DNA from: Mesorhizobium terrae
GTDB taxonomy: Bacteria > Pseudomonadota > Alphaproteobacteria > Rhizobiales > Rhizobiaceae
Length of the DNA: 64,000 nt
Direction of reading: 5' to 3'
Assembly: GCF_008727715.1 (NCBI RefSeq)
Contig: NZ_CP044218.1
Span: forward strand, 806,001 to 870,000
The notes under the pieces were generated by a model. The model was not told where the DNA came from. It saw nothing but the letters and a program-made list of their open reading frames with translations, and did not search any database. Shown here piece by piece: positions 52,567 through 63,139 of this stretch. Both the position numbers and the translations under genes were made by a program. Every line of letters begins with the position of its first letter. Position 1 is the stretch's first letter.

Positions 52567-52698
52567 GATGTTCCTTCCCTGTTTAGATCTTTTGCGGCAA
52601 TTGAAGCGCAAACGACTGGCGGAATGAACAATCTGAATTGGCAAATATTGCCCAATGCCTTATCATTTCGGCAGTATCGATTACCAATATGGTCAAAC

Positions 52699-53136
52699 AT
52701 GGATGCGCTGGACGAAAGACTGGTGACGCTGCTGCGCCATGACGGCCGCCGCTCCATCTCCGACCTTGCCGTCGATCTCGGCGTGTCTCGCGCCACCGTT
52801 CGCGCCCGCATCGAACGGCTGGAGCGCCAGGGCGAAATCCTCGGCTACACCGTCATCCTGCGGGCGGATGCGCTGGAACAGCGCGTGCGCGGCATCATGA
52901 TGATCGAGGTGGAAGGCCATGCCGCCGACCGCGTGGTGCGGGCTCTCGGCGGCTTCCCGGAAATCTCGGCGGTGCACACCACCAACGGCCGCTGGGACCT
53001 GGTCGTGGAGCTCAACACCGAAACGCTGACGCAGCTCGACGCGGTGCTGCGCAAGGTGCGGCTCATTCCAGCCATCACCGGTTCCGAAACGACGCTGCTG
53101 CTGGCCACCCCGCGCTCGACGCGGGCACGGCTGTAA
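52699..53136 (+). CDS. Lrp/AsnC-family regulator of arginine catabolism
   Basis: A protein of 145 residues. The helix-turn-helix is SISDLAVDLGVSRATVRARIERLERQGEI (residues about 18-46); the C-terminal RAM domain has VVRALGGFPEISAVHTTNGRWDLVVEL. It shares a 132-base divergent region with the arginase gene, which it probably controls in response to arginine or ornithine. Confidence 0.88.
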   Translation: MDALDERLVTLLRHDGRRSISDLAVDLGVSRATVRARIERLERQGEILGYTVILRADALEQRVRGIMMIEVEGHAADRVVRALGGFPEISAVHTTNGRWDLVVELNTETLTQLDAVLRKVRLIPAITGSETTLLLATPRSTRARL

Positions 53137-53148
53137 GCTCGATTGCGA

Positions 53149-54909
53149 TCAGGACTTGAGGCCCAGTTCCTCGACCATGGCGTCGCGCATGATGAACTTC
53201 TGCGCCTTGCCGGTCACGGTCATCGGCAGGCTGTCCTTGAAGCGGATGTAACGCGGTACCTTGTAGTGCGAGATCTGCCCGGCGCAGAAGGCCTTCACAT
53301 CCTCCTCGCTCATGGTCTCACCCGGCTTCACCACGATCCAGGCGGCGATCTCCTCGCCATATTTGGCATCCGGCACGCCGAAGACCTGCACCTCCTTCAC
53401 CTTGGGATGCCGGTAAAGGAACTCCTCGACCTCGCGTGGATAGACGTTCTCGCCGCCGCGAATGACCAAATCCTTCACGCGCCCGACGATGTTGCAGAAC
53501 CCCTCCTCGTCGATGGTGGCAAGGTCGCCGGTATGCATCCAGCCGTCCGGGTCGATCGCCTCTGCGGTCTTTTCCGGGTCTTCCCAATAACCCTTCATCA
53601 CCGAATAGCCGCGCGTGCACAGTTCGCCGCGCTCGCCGACCGGCACCGTGCCGCCTTCGGCATCCACCACCTTGACCTCGACATGGGGATGGATGCGGCC
53701 GACCGTCGAAACACGCTTCTCCAACGGGTCGTCGACGCCGCTCTGGAAGGAAACCGGGCTCGTCTCGGTCATGCCGTAGGCGATCGTCACCTCCGACATA
53801 TGCATGAGCGCGATGACCTTCTTCATCACCTCGATCGGACAGGGCGAACCGGCCATGATGCCGGTGCGCAGCGACGACAGGTCGAAGCTCTTGAAATCCG
53901 GATGGTCGAGCATGGCGACGAACATGGTCGGCACGCCGTAGAGGCCGGTGCAGCGTTCGTCGGATATTGCTTTCAGCGTCACGCCGGGATCGAAACCCTC
54001 GCCCGGGAACACCATGGTCGCGCCCTTCGACACACAGCCCATCGACCCCATCGACATGCCGAAGCAGTGGTAGAAGGGCACGGGAATGCAGAGCCGGTCA
54101 TTCGCGGTCAGCCGGATGGCGGCGGTGACGAAATTGCCGTTGTTGATGATGTTGGCATGGGTGAGTGTAGCGCCCTTCGGCGCGCCTGTGGTGCCGGACG
54201 TGAACTGGATGTTGATGGCATCGTCGGGCGTCAGCGTCGCACTGATACGATCCAGCGCCGCCCGGTCGGCACCGGCGCCCATCGCCAGAACGTCGCCGAA
54301 GTTGAACATGCCGGGCGATGTCTCCTCACCCATGCGGATGACGATCTCAAGCGCCGGCAGTTTCGCCGCCGCCAGCTTGCCTGGCACGGCGACATCGATC
54401 TCGGGCGCCAGCGTCCGGATCATGCCGAGATAGTCCGAGGTCTTGAACTGCGCGGCCGTGACCAGAGCCCTGCAACCGACCCTGTTCAGCGCATATTCGA
54501 GTTCGGCCAGCCGGTAGGCCGGGTTGATGTTGACGAGGACAAGCCCGATGCGCGCGGTGGCGAACTGCGTGACCAGCCATTCCCAGCGGTTGGGCGACCA
54601 GATGCCGACACGCTCGCCCTTTCCCAGACCGAGTTTCGCCAGACCGGCGGCGAATGTGTCGACCGTCTGCGCCAGCTCATCCCAGGAAAAGCGCTTGCCC
54701 TGGCTCGGAAAAACAGCGGCATCGCGCGGACCATGAGCCCGCACCGTATCGCCCAGCAATTGCGGGATGGTCTTGTCGAGCAACGGCACGAGGCGTTCGC
54801 CCGACACATGCGAAAGCCCGTCTCGGGGCGCGATGAACACAGCACCGGCCTGCGCGGCGCGATCGAATGTCGGGCGCGTGCCTTTCAGTTCGTCGGGATT
54901 GATCGCCAT
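53149..54909 (-). CDS. Acyl-CoA synthetase (AMP-forming)
   Basis: A protein of 586 residues of the ANL superfamily, with the AMP-binding loop [29 protein letters not shown] motif ([14 protein letters not shown]), [15 protein letters not shown] and the C-terminal [11 protein letters not shown] with the catalytic Lys. It activates a carboxylic acid, probably a medium- or long-chain fatty acid, to its CoA ester. AGGAGGTGGCC precedes the ATG at 54909. It stands alone, convergent with the Lrp-type regulator. Confidence 0.9.
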   Translation of the reverse strand: MAINPDELKGTRPTFDRAAQAGAVFIAPRDGLSHVSGERLVPLLDKTIPQLLGDTVRAHGPRDAAVFPSQGKRFSWDELAQTVDTFAAGLAKLGLGKGERVGIWSPNRWEWLVTQFATARIGLVLVNINPAYRLAELEYALNRVGCRALVTAAQFKTSDYLGMIRTLAPEIDVAVPGKLAAAKLPALEIVIRMGEETSPGMFNFGDVLAMGAGADRAALDRISATLTPDDAINIQFTSGTTGAPKGATLTHANIINNGNFVTAAIRLTANDRLCIPVPFYHCFGMSMGSMGCVSKGATMVFPGEGFDPGVTLKAISDERCTGLYGVPTMFVAMLDHPDFKSFDLSSLRTGIMAGSPCPIEVMKKVIALMHMSEVTIAYGMTETSPVSFQSGVDDPLEKRVSTVGRIHPHVEVKVVDAEGGTVPVGERGELCTRGYSVMKGYWEDPEKTAEAIDPDGWMHTGDLATIDEEGFCNIVGRVKDLVIRGGENVYPREVEEFLYRHPKVKEVQVFGVPDAKYGEEIAAWIVVKPGETMSEEDVKAFCAGQISHYKVPRYIRFKDSLPMTVTGKAQKFIMRDAMVEELGLKS

Positions 54910-55005
54910 GGCCACCTCCTGCGCTAGCCGGCAGAGGCTATCAGCCGGTCAACCGACAGAACATCCAGTCAAAAGTCTGATGGCGCAAGCGGCCGCGTGT
55001 CGCTG

Positions 55006-55707
55006 CTATGCGAGCGAGGCCGCGACCTTGGCGGTGATGTCGGCGACAAGGGCTGCATCGGCCGGCTTGCGTTCCTTCTTCGAGGCCACGAGGCAGGCCT
55101 GCGATTTCAGCACGATGCCGTCCGACAGGATTTTCAGATGGTTCGCCTTTAGCGTCGAGCCGGTCGTGGTGATGTCGACGATGATGTCAGCCGAGCCTGC
55201 TGCCGGCGCGCCTTCGGTGGCGCCCAGGCTCTCGACGATGCGATAGACCTGGATACCGTGCTTGGCGGTGAAGAATTGCTGCGTCAGCCGCCAGTATTTG
55301 GTGGCGATGCGCAGCCTGCGGCCATGGCGCTGGCGGAAGTCGGCGGCGACATCGTCGAGGTCGGCCATGGTGTCGACGTCCAACCAGATGTCCGGCACCG
55401 CCACGACCACATCGGCGTGGCCAAAGCCCAGCCGGGCCGCGATCTCGGCGCGCGATTGCCAGTCGGCCAGGTTCTCGCGCAAAAGGTCTTCGCCGGTGAT
55501 GCCGAGGTCGACGGCGCCCTGTCCGATCTCGCCGGCGATTTCGGATGCCGACAGGAACGCCACCTCGATATCGTCGCGGCCGGCGATACGCGCGTGATAT
55601 TTGCGGTCGTCCTCCGGCAGGCTGACGGCAAGCCCGGCCTTCGCCAGAACCTCAAGCGCCTGTTCCTTCAGCCGCCCCTTGGACGGGATCGCCAGCGTCA
55701 CGGTCAT
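55006..55707 (-). CDS. hisG: ATP phosphoribosyltransferase, short form (catalytic subunit)
   Basis: A protein of 233 residues, starting [18 protein letters not shown], with [13 protein letters not shown] and the phosphate-binding [19 protein letters not shown]. First step of histidine synthesis. It lacks the C-terminal regulatory domain of long HisG and so requires HisZ, encoded just upstream with a 4-base overlap. Confidence 0.95.
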   Translation of the reverse strand: MTVTLAIPSKGRLKEQALEVLAKAGLAVSLPEDDRKYHARIAGRDDIEVAFLSASEIAGEIGQGAVDLGITGEDLLRENLADWQSRAEIAARLGFGHADVVVAVPDIWLDVDTMADLDDVAADFRQRHGRRLRIATKYWRLTQQFFTAKHGIQVYRIVESLGATEGAPAAGSADIIVDITTTGSTLKANHLKILSDGIVLKSQACLVASKKERKPADAALVADITAKVAASLA

Positions 55708-56828
55708 GATGCGTCACCCCGTAGCGCCTCGATGCGGTCGAGCCAGACCGAGAAACCGACACCGGGAATCTGGCTTTTGGCGCCGAGCAGCGTCAGCAGG
55801 CGGTCGTAGCGCCCGCCGCCGGCCAATGGACGCTCGCCATCGGCGGAGGCTATTTCGAAGACGAGGCCGGTGTAATAATCCAGCGGACGACCGAAAGCGG
55901 CATCGTAGCGGACCGCTTCTGACGGCAGGCCATGGCCGGCGACCGCGTCCGCGCGGGCAGCGAACGTGTCGAGCGCGGCGCCCAGCGCCAGGCCAGCATC
56001 GGCGGCGAAGCGCTCCAGCGCCGCGGCCGCCTGCGCCAGCGGCACATGGATGGCCAGGAATGCCTTCAATGCCGCAAACGCCTCGTCGGACAAACGCACG
56101 GAACGCAGCTGCGCCTTCTCGACCAGCCGGCGCGCGATGTCCGCCGGTGTGCGGCCGGCGGAGGCCGAGAGACCGACCGTTTCCATGCCGCCGGCGATGT
56201 GCGCCATCAGCCCGTCGAGATCGGCGTCCAGCGCCAGCGTGGCGATAGGCGCCGGCAATTGGCCGTTGCGCGGCGGGTTGGCGAGATCGGCAAGCGCGGC
56301 TTCCAGCATCTCCTTCGAACCGAAAGCGCGGGCGAGCCGCATGCGCCAGCCGCGCGGCAGGCCGAGCGCGGCCAACACCGCTTCGAAGATAGCCTGATCG
56401 CCCAGCGTGACCGACAAGACGCGATCCGGCAGCGCCAGCGACAGCAAGGCATGGGCATCGGCAATGTTGCGGGCGTCGGCGGCGGCGGTGTCGGTATCGC
56501 CAAGGTCCTCGATGCCGGCCTGGAAAAATTCGTTACCGCCTTCGCGCCGCTGGCGGAAAACCTCGCCGAGATAGCCGTAGCGGCGCGGCGTGCCCGCCTG
56601 GCTGGCGATGTGGTCGAGGCAAACCGGAATGGTGAATTCGGGACGCAGGCAAAGCGTCTGGCCGGTCTCGCTTTCGGTCAGGAAGATGCGGCGGCGCAGA
56701 TCCTCGCCGGCCATATCGAGGAACGGATCGGCCGGCTGCAGCACCGCCACTTCGACGAGACCGGCGCCGCGCCGTTCGAGCAGCGCAGCGACTTCGCCGG
56801 CGAAAGCTGGGGGCCGCGCGCTTCTCAC
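55704..56828 (-). CDS. hisZ: ATP phosphoribosyltransferase regulatory subunit
   Basis: A protein of 374 residues resembling the catalytic core of histidyl-tRNA synthetase ([58 protein letters not shown]) but without the anticodon-binding domain. It forms a complex with the short HisG and allows feedback control by histidine. Overlaps by 4 bases with hisG and with the VOC gene. Confidence 0.93.
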   Translation of the reverse strand: MRSARPPAFAGEVAALLERRGAGLVEVAVLQPADPFLDMAGEDLRRRIFLTESETGQTLCLRPEFTIPVCLDHIASQAGTPRRYGYLGEVFRQRREGGNEFFQAGIEDLGDTDTAAADARNIADAHALLSLALPDRVLSVTLGDQAIFEAVLAALGLPRGWRMRLARAFGSKEMLEAALADLANPPRNGQLPAPIATLALDADLDGLMAHIAGGMETVGLSASAGRTPADIARRLVEKAQLRSVRLSDEAFAALKAFLAIHVPLAQAAAALERFAADAGLALGAALDTFAARADAVAGHGLPSEAVRYDAAFGRPLDYYTGLVFEIASADGERPLAGGGRYDRLLTLLGAKSQIPGVGFSVWLDRIEALRGDAS

Positions 56829-57193
56829 GAGGACACTTTCTGCATCAGCTCGATGCGGTTGCCGAACGGATCGTAGATGTGGATGCGCACATAACCCGCC
56901 AGCGGCACATCGGTCGCCACGCGATAGCCGGCGTTTGTCACCGCCGCCTCCAACGCCTTCACATCGTCAACCAAGAAGGCAGGATGCGCCTTGCCGGCCG
57001 CATGAAAGTCGGGGTCGACGCCGAGATGCACTTTCACCGCGCCGCTTTCGAACCAGCAGCCACCACGCGCTGCGAGACTGTCGGGCTTCGCCAGCTCGAT
57101 CAGGCCTAGAATGCCGGCATAGAAGGCGCGAGCGTCGGCCTCGCGCCCCCCCGGCATGGCAAGCTGGACATGATCGATGGCGAGCAGCGTCAT
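56825..57193 (-). CDS. VOC/glyoxalase-family protein inside the his operon
   Basis: A protein of 122 residues. It begins [31 protein letters not shown] and has [13 protein letters not shown] and [16 protein letters not shown], with the metal-binding His and Glu residues of the vicinal oxygen chelate fold. Function unknown. It is joined by 4-base overlaps to hisS before and hisZ after, so it is certainly co-expressed with them. Confidence 0.85.
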   Translation of the reverse strand: MTLLAIDHVQLAMPGGREADARAFYAGILGLIELAKPDSLAARGGCWFESGAVKVHLGVDPDFHAAGKAHPAFLVDDVKALEAAVTNAGYRVATDVPLAGYVRIHIYDPFGNRIELMQKVSS

Positions 57194-58689
57194 TGGCGAT
57201 CGGCTGCCTGCGCGGCCAGAATCTTCTTCACCTCGGCCACCAGATCGGCCTCCGGCACAGTCACTTGGCCCGGGCGCGCTTCCTTGTATTCGGCGTGGTC
57301 GGCGATCGCCGCCGCCTGCCGGGCGCCCTCGATCAGGTCCTTCAGCTGCACTTCGCCTGCATCGCGCTCGCTTGACCCCTGGATGACCGCGACGGGAGAG
57401 CCGCGGCGGTCGGCATATTTCAGCTGCGCCTTCATGCCGGCCCCGCCGAGATAGAGCTCGGCGCGAATGCCGGCCTGGCGCAACTGCGAGACCATCTTCT
57501 GGTAACGGCCGAGGCTTTCCGTGTCCCGGTCCATGACCAGCACGACGACGGGCTGGACGATGTCGGACATGTCGAGCTTGCCGAGGTTCTTCAGCGCCGT
57601 CATCAAGCGCGAGACGCCGATGGAGAAGCCGGTGGCCGGCACGGGCTCGCCACGGAAACGCGAGATCAGCCCATCATAACGACCGCCGCCGCCGACCGAG
57701 CCGAAGCGCACGATCTTGCCTTCGTCATTGGGGATTTCGGCGAGCAATTCGGCCTCGTAGACCGGGCCGGTGTAATATTCGAGGCCACGGACGATGGAGG
57801 GGTCGATCTTGACGCGGCCATCCTCATAGCCAGCGGCGGCAATCATCGCGCCGATATCTTGCAGTTCCTGCACGCCCTCTGCCCCACGTTCCGAGCCGGA
57901 GACCGCGGCCCGCATCTTGACCAGCGTATCGGTGAGATCGCCAGTGCTTGGTGCCGTCAGAAGCAGCACACGATCGGCCTGTGCATCATCCAACCCAGCG
58001 CCCTTGGTGAAATCGCCGCTTTCGTCGAGGCGGCCCTTGCCAAGCAAAGCGCGCACGCCGTCCGGCCCGACCTTGTCGAGCTTGTCGATGGCGCGCAGCA
58101 CGATCAGACGGCGGCCGGCATTGTCATCGCCGCCGAGGCCGATGGCCTCCAGCACGCCGTCCAGCACCTTGCGGTTATTGACGCGGATGACATAGTCGCC
58201 GCGCGCAATACCCAGCGCTTCCATCACGTCGGCCATCATCATCGCCATTTCGGCATCCGCCGCCACGCCGGGCGTGCCGATCGTGTCGGCGTCGAACTGC
58301 ATGAACTGGCGGAAGCGTCCCGGACCCGGCTTCTCGTTGCGGAACACCCAGCCGGAGCGGTAGCTGCGATAGGGTTTCGGCAGGCGGTCGTAATTCTCGG
58401 CGACGAAACGCGCCGTCGGCGCGGTCAGGTCGTAGCGCAGCGACAGCCACTGCTCATCGTCGTCCTGGAAGGAGAAGACGCCCTCGTTCGGGCGATCCTG
58501 GTCGGGCAGGAACTTGCCGAGCGCATCCGTATATTCGATCAGCGGCTGCTCGACCGGCTCGAAGCCATAGAGCTCGTAGACGCCGCGAATGGTCGCCATC
58601 ATCTTGTCGACGGCGCGGATATCCTCGGCGCTGCGGTCGGCAAACCCGCGCGGCAGCCGCGCCTTCATCTTTTCCGGTTTGTCGGCCAT
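57190..58689 (-). CDS. hisS: Histidyl-tRNA synthetase
   Basis: A protein of 499 residues with class II synthetase motifs: [40 protein letters not shown] (motif 2), [13 protein letters not shown] and [10 protein letters not shown] (motif 3), then an anticodon-binding domain. It charges tRNA-His. The ATG at 58689 matches the alphaproteobacterial HisS start ([16 protein letters not shown]). First gene of the hisS-VOC-hisZ-hisG operon. Confidence 0.95.
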   Translation of the reverse strand: MADKPEKMKARLPRGFADRSAEDIRAVDKMMATIRGVYELYGFEPVEQPLIEYTDALGKFLPDQDRPNEGVFSFQDDDEQWLSLRYDLTAPTARFVAENYDRLPKPYRSYRSGWVFRNEKPGPGRFRQFMQFDADTIGTPGVAADAEMAMMMADVMEALGIARGDYVIRVNNRKVLDGVLEAIGLGGDDNAGRRLIVLRAIDKLDKVGPDGVRALLGKGRLDESGDFTKGAGLDDAQADRVLLLTAPSTGDLTDTLVKMRAAVSGSERGAEGVQELQDIGAMIAAAGYEDGRVKIDPSIVRGLEYYTGPVYEAELLAEIPNDEGKIVRFGSVGGGGRYDGLISRFRGEPVPATGFSIGVSRLMTALKNLGKLDMSDIVQPVVVLVMDRDTESLGRYQKMVSQLRQAGIRAELYLGGAGMKAQLKYADRRGSPVAVIQGSSERDAGEVQLKDLIEGARQAAAIADHAEYKEARPGQVTVPEADLVAEVKKILAAQAADRQ

Positions 58690-58992
58690 GGCCTCAATGC
58701 TCGCTGTCAGTGGTGTCCGCGGACGGGAAATGCACCGCTTTCGCGGCGCGGTTGTCCTAGCCGATGCGGCATGGAGCGGCAAGAAGTTTGCCAAAACGGC
58801 AATGTCCCGTCGGCATGGCTGTCTTCAGCAGACGACGACGCTCAACCACCTGCCCCAGTTCGACCTCGTTCAGCACTCGTCAACCATTGCGGCACAAGGC
58901 GCCGAAAACGAACCAATTCGGCCATTATCGCGGCATCGTGCCGACATAATCCCCGCCGATAAGCAGCTGGAAACCAAGGATTTGCACCCGAA
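58690..58992. other. Intergenic stretch upstream of hisS
   Basis: About 300 bases without a credible gene. It must hold the divergent promoters of hisS and the small membrane protein gene. No T-box, riboswitch or palindrome was recognised. Confidence 0.5.
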
Positions 58993-59238
58993 ATGGCTAC
59001 CGCGCGGAAAATCGACTTCCTGGACGAACCGACAATGACCGCGCAGGTAATCCCGTTGCGTCGTCCGGAGGCAATTGCGCCCGCGATCAGCCAGCACGCG
59101 GGGCCGTTCGAGGTTCCGGTAGAGGAGCGCAACAATTCCAGCGTCGGCGATGTTCTCGTCACCGGGCTGCTCGTCATCTATCCGGCACTCGCCACCATCA
59201 CCGCGATCGTCATCGGCCTGATGCTGTCGCGCGGCTGA
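58993..59238 (+). CDS. Small single-pass membrane protein, unknown
   Basis: A protein of 81 residues beginning MATARKIDFLDEPT. Residues 1-50 are polar, and residues about 52-77 form one hydrophobic helix (VLVTGLLVIYPALATITAIVIG) close to the C-terminus, giving a likely cytoplasmic N-terminal tail. Codon use is normal for the genome. No family is recognised. It is 7 bases from the convergent tag gene. Confidence 0.6.
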   Translation: MATARKIDFLDEPTMTAQVIPLRRPEAIAPAISQHAGPFEVPVEERNNSSVGDVLVTGLLVIYPALATITAIVIGLMLSRG

Positions 59239-59245
59239 CCCTCGC

Positions 59246-59881
59246 CTATTTCGGGCGCCGCAGCGCCTTTCGTTCAGCCTCGACCTCGGCGCGGCAATAA
59301 CAACCCTCGATATGGTCGTTGACCATGCCCATCGCCTGCATGAAGGCGTAGACCGTGGTCGGACCGACGAAGCTCCAGCCGCGCTTCTTCAATTCCTTCG
59401 AAATGCGTGTCGAGACCGCGGTCGTCGGATTGGCGCGCACATGGACGATGTCGACCACCGCCGGCCGCTCTTCCGGCGCCGGCTCGAACTTCCAGAACCA
59501 GGCGGCCAGCGAGCCCGCCTCGTCGGCCAATGCGCGGGCGCGCTTGGCGTTGTTGATGGTGGAAACGATCTTGCCGCGGTGGCGGACGATGCCGGCATTG
59601 CCAAGCAGCCGTTCGACATCGGCATCGGTGAAACGCGCCACGCGGTCGAAGTCGAACCCGTCGAAGGCTTCGCGGAAGGCCTCGCGCTTGCGCAGTATGG
59701 TGAGCCAGGAGAGGCCCGACTGGAAACCTTCCAGGCAGATCTTCTCGAACAGCCGGCGATCTTCGGTGACGGGACGTCCCCATTCGCGGTCGTGATAGTG
59801 CTGGTAGTCCGGCAGGTTGCCATGCCAGGCACAGCGGGTCAGGCCGTCGGCCCCTTTGATCAGGCCATTGTTGTCGCTCAT
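59246..59881 (-). CDS. tag: DNA-3-methyladenine glycosylase I
   Basis: A protein of 211 residues with LTRCAWHGNLPDYQHYHDREWGRP, LEGFQSGLSWLTILRKREAFREAF and FVGPTTVYAFMQAMGMVNDH, and the Cys/His zinc ligands of Tag (CAWHG and HIEGCYC). It removes 3-methyladenine from DNA in base excision repair. Confidence 0.93.
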   Translation of the reverse strand: MSDNNGLIKGADGLTRCAWHGNLPDYQHYHDREWGRPVTEDRRLFEKICLEGFQSGLSWLTILRKREAFREAFDGFDFDRVARFTDADVERLLGNAGIVRHRGKIVSTINNAKRARALADEAGSLAAWFWKFEPAPEERPAVVDIVHVRANPTTAVSTRISKELKKRGWSFVGPTTVYAFMQAMGMVNDHIEGCYCRAEVEAERKALRRPK

Positions 59882-60098
59882 CGCAAATCCGTTCGTTAAC
59901 GCGCTTTCGGCCTGCTTTACCGGCGCTTTACCAGATTCCTGAACCCACCGGTAACCACACCAAAAGGTTTACTGACAAAGCAGCATTTTAAGCAGTCCGA
60001 TTCACTTTTCGCTTGCCGCCTCCAGCCAACATGTCGGTCGAAGCCGGAAGGGACACCCGATTCCGGCCAAGTGTGACGATCGAGTTGAGAGTGCGTCC

Positions 60099-60896
60099 AT
60101 GAGAAAACTGCTTTTGCCATTGTTCGGCGCCATTGGGGCGCTGGCGGCGGCCTCCAGCCCTACCCTTGCCAGCGACCGCTACGCCGAACGACCGCCGGTG
60201 ATGGTCAGCCCCGATCTTTCGGCGCCATGGGTATTGCAGCTCGGCCGTGCGCCGGGCGCGGCTCGGCAGGCCCAGGCCTATGCCGTCCAGCCGTCCATGG
60301 ATCAGCCGCAGGTACGCTACCGACAGGGTCAGCCGCGCGTGCAGTATCGCCAGGTTCAACCGCAGGCGCAGCCGGACCGCATGCGCACCGCCGCCGTTCC
60401 GGCGCAGGCGGCGCGCCGCGCGGTCGCCCGCCCGCAGATCAACCCGATCTACCTGCCGCAGCAGGTCGCCTATGATGGCAAGGAGAAGACCGGCACCATC
60501 ATCATCGATACCAAGCAGAACTTCCTCTATCTGGTGCAGGATGGCGGCAAGGCCCGCCGCTATGGCGTTGGCACCGGCAAGCCGGGCTTCGAATGGGCCG
60601 GCACGCACAAGGTCAGCCAGAAGCGCGAATGGCCCGACTGGCGCCCGCCGACCGAGATGATCTCGCGCGAGAAAGCCAAGGGCCGCTATCTGCCCACTTT
60701 CCTCGCCGGCGGCATGGAGAACCCGCTCGGCGCCCGCGCGCTCTATCTCGGTTCGACGCTCTACCGCATCCACGGCACCAACCAGCCCTGGACGATCGGC
60801 GGCGCGGTCTCATCGGGCTGCATCCGCATGCGCAACGAAGACGTTGTCGACCTCTACGACCGGGTGAAGGTAGGCACGACGGTCGTCGTGATGTAA
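60099..60896 (+). CDS. L,D-transpeptidase (YkuD/ErfK family), periplasmic
   Basis: A protein of 265 residues. Signal peptide RKLLLPLFGAIGALAAASSP; a Gln/Arg/Pro-rich linker to about residue 115; then the YkuD domain with TIIIDTKQNFLYLVQDGG, RIHGTNQPWTIG and the catalytic SSGCIRMRNEDVVDLYDRV (Cys nucleophile). These enzymes form 3-3 cross-links in peptidoglycan or attach lipoproteins to it, and are numerous in rhizobia. Confidence 0.9.
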   Translation: MRKLLLPLFGAIGALAAASSPTLASDRYAERPPVMVSPDLSAPWVLQLGRAPGAARQAQAYAVQPSMDQPQVRYRQGQPRVQYRQVQPQAQPDRMRTAAVPAQAARRAVARPQINPIYLPQQVAYDGKEKTGTIIIDTKQNFLYLVQDGGKARRYGVGTGKPGFEWAGTHKVSQKREWPDWRPPTEMISREKAKGRYLPTFLAGGMENPLGARALYLGSTLYRIHGTNQPWTIGGAVSSGCIRMRNEDVVDLYDRVKVGTTVVVM

Positions 60897-61165
60897 TATT
60901 TTCGAGTTGAGTCGGCCGAGGATACGTTTTCGGCCGCAACGGAATAACGGGGGACGGGCCTTGTGGGGACATGGCCAGTCCGGAAAGGGCAGCCGGCATT
61001 GCCGCGCTGCCCTTTCTGTTGGCGCTTTCGCTGAAAGCAGCGCGCATACGGCGCAAACCCAGGAGCCAACGGCCACAATCGACTAAGGCACGACGGAATC
61101 AGCCTCCCCCCAACGGCATTCTCCTGCTATGCCGCCCGGAAAACGCAGAAACCGGAAGTTTGCCA

Positions 61166-62095
61166 ATGTCCACCTCCGACAGCCGCTATCTGAGGGGCGG
61201 CCCCGTTGCCCAGCGCATCATCGACAGCGTGCGCGTCGCCGCTGCCGAGGCGCGCAACGAGGGTTTTCCTCCGAAGCTGGTCTCCATCACCGTCGGCGAT
61301 GTCGACGCCGTCGACGTCTATGTGCGCAACCAGCGTGCCAAGGCTGGCCTCGCCGGCATCGATTTCGAGGAGCGTCGTTTTCCGGCCGATGTCACCGCCC
61401 GCGAACTCGAGGCTGCGATCCACGGCATGAATGCCGACCCGCGGGTGACCGGCATCATCATCCAGCGCCCGGTGCCGTCGCACATACCGGTCAAGGCGCT
61501 GCAGAGCGCCGTGCATCCGCTGAAAGACGTCGAAGGCATGCACCCGGCCTCGATCGGCAACATCGTCTACAACCAGCTCGACCTCGCGCCCTGTACGGCG
61601 GCCGCCTCCGTCGAATTGCTCAAGGAGACCGGTCTCGACCTCAAGGGTCTCGAAGTCGTCGTCGTCGGCCATTCCGAGATCGTCGGCAAGCCAATCGCCT
61701 TCCTGTTGATGAGCGAAGGCGCCACCGTCACCGTCTGCCACCACATGACGCGTTCGCTGGCCGTGCATGCACGACGTGCCGACGCGCTATTCGTGGCGGT
61801 CGGCAAGCCGAGGCTGATCAAGGCCGACATGGTGAAGCCTGGCGCCGCTGTCATCGACATCGGCATCAATGCCGAGACCTTGCCCGACGGCACCAGCCGC
61901 ATCGTCGGCGATGTCGACACCGAAAGCGTGAAGGAAGTCGCCTCCTGGATCACCCCGGTGCCGGGCGGCGTCGGCCCGATCACGGTGGCGATCCTGTTGC
62001 GCAACACCATGGTGGCACTCAACCGGCAGCGCGAACTCTACCGCGCCTCCTATGCCGTCGGCGACCAGCCGCAGGGCCGGATCGCGGCGGAATAA
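61166..62095 (+). CDS. folD: FolD-family methylenetetrahydrofolate dehydrogenase with Gln for the catalytic Lys
   Basis: A protein of 309 residues of the FolD family: PLKDVEGMHP, VVVVGHSEIVGKPIAFLLM and WITPVPGGVGPITVAILLRNT. The active-site YxxxK is YVRNQ here: Tyr52 and Gln56, the numbers used for Tyr52 and Lys56 in human MTHFD1. Other changes are PCTAAAS for PCTPxG, and GHS for GRS. Replacement of this Lys by Gln is reported to abolish cyclohydrolase while sparing dehydrogenase activity. The protein may therefore be a dehydrogenase only, or a paralogue with another role. The start at 61166 is the family start. Confidence 0.8.
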   Translation: MSTSDSRYLRGGPVAQRIIDSVRVAAAEARNEGFPPKLVSITVGDVDAVDVYVRNQRAKAGLAGIDFEERRFPADVTARELEAAIHGMNADPRVTGIIIQRPVPSHIPVKALQSAVHPLKDVEGMHPASIGNIVYNQLDLAPCTAAASVELLKETGLDLKGLEVVVVGHSEIVGKPIAFLLMSEGATVTVCHHMTRSLAVHARRADALFVAVGKPRLIKADMVKPGAAVIDIGINAETLPDGTSRIVGDVDTESVKEVASWITPVPGGVGPITVAILLRNTMVALNRQRELYRASYAVGDQPQGRIAAE

Positions 62096-62101
62096 GGCAG
62101 A

Positions 62102-62119
62102 TGGCCGCTTGCGCGGCCA
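62102..62119. terminator. Possible hairpin terminator after folD
   Basis: TGGCCGC-TTGC-GCGGCCA, a perfect 7-bp stem between the convergent folD and nucleotidyltransferase-domain genes, but without a following T run. Confidence 0.3.
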
Positions 62120-62125
62120 CCGACT

Positions 62126-62905
62126 TCACCGCGCCAAGAAGGACACCATCAGGTCGGGCATGCCAGCCGTAAGCACGGCCGGCGGCTGATCCTTGCGCAG
62201 CTCGACATAAAGTTGCAGCGCGCTCATCAACGCGTTCGCTACCGATTGCCTGTCGTGCACCGCGACCACGGGCAAAAGGGCAGCAACAGCATCCTCATCC
62301 TGCTCGATCCTGCGAACGCCGCGCTGCGGTTTCCCCGATCTGCGGTTGAGCATGGGGCCGAGCACCTGCTCGCGGAAGAAGGCAATCAAGCCCAGCGCTT
62401 CGAACAATTCGCCGCGTTGCAGTTTCGTCGCGCCATAGTGCAGCCATACCCAGGCACGCTCCTCGAACCATTCGGGCGAGCAGTTCGGCCACACGATTGT
62501 CGCCGCGTCCAATGCCTTGGAGACCTTGTCCTCGTGCCGCGCCCATAGAATTTTCGGCCGCTCCACGAGTGCCTTGAGATCGGAGAGGACGACGAACTTC
62601 AGATCGACATGAAGCAGCTTCGGCCCGTACAGGCAGATGATCAAACGCGGCTCGCCCACATGCTCGCCGGTAAAGGCGGAAATCAGATTTCCCAGGCCAG
62701 CGGCGATGTCGCGCCGTTCGGCCATCACCTGCGGATAAAGATCGTCCCGTACCACAGGCACGAGATCGATGTCGGAATGCTCGTCCAGGCCGCCATGAAC
62801 CAGCGAGCCGCCGGCAAGCAGCGCGTCGAAGCGTTGGTCCTGCTTGAGTTCACGGAGGAGGTTTTCGAGAAAGGAAGCGTGTGTTGAAGGTAGGGTGCTG
62901 GTCAT
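62126..62905 (-). CDS. Nucleotidyltransferase-domain protein
   Basis: A protein of 259 residues with the polymerase-beta-type signature AGGSLVHGGLDEHSDIDLVPV (GS followed by D-x-D) and a downstream HVDLKFVV Asp, then a helical C-terminal region. Related proteins include aminoglycoside adenylyltransferase-like and toxin-like nucleotidyltransferases. Substrate unknown. The ATG at 62905 is the first family-like Met. Confidence 0.7.
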   Translation of the reverse strand: MTSTLPSTHASFLENLLRELKQDQRFDALLAGGSLVHGGLDEHSDIDLVPVVRDDLYPQVMAERRDIAAGLGNLISAFTGEHVGEPRLIICLYGPKLLHVDLKFVVLSDLKALVERPKILWARHEDKVSKALDAATIVWPNCSPEWFEERAWVWLHYGATKLQRGELFEALGLIAFFREQVLGPMLNRRSGKPQRGVRRIEQDEDAVAALLPVVAVHDRQSVANALMSALQLYVELRKDQPPAVLTAGMPDLMVSFLAR

Positions 62906-63139
62906 ATGTTTCTCCAAGCCAGCACCCCAGAATACGTCACACCAGTCCTTCCACATTGAGCCACGACTTCAACCAAGGCGGTCCACCGCTGTTCCGAAAC
63001 ACCTCTCTCTATGCGGAGCGATTCTGACAGCTGAACCGGGCCGCCCGCTGGAACGGCCAGTCGCTCTCCAGCGGCGAACCGGTAAAGGTCTATGTTTCAC
63101 CGACCTCGATGGATCGCGGCCCAACGCCACCGGCTATCG

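Noticed and set aside
53143..54927. Open plus-strand frame of 594 codons
   Set aside because: Exactly antisense to the acyl-CoA synthetase gene and of shadow composition (His/Arg/Asp rich).
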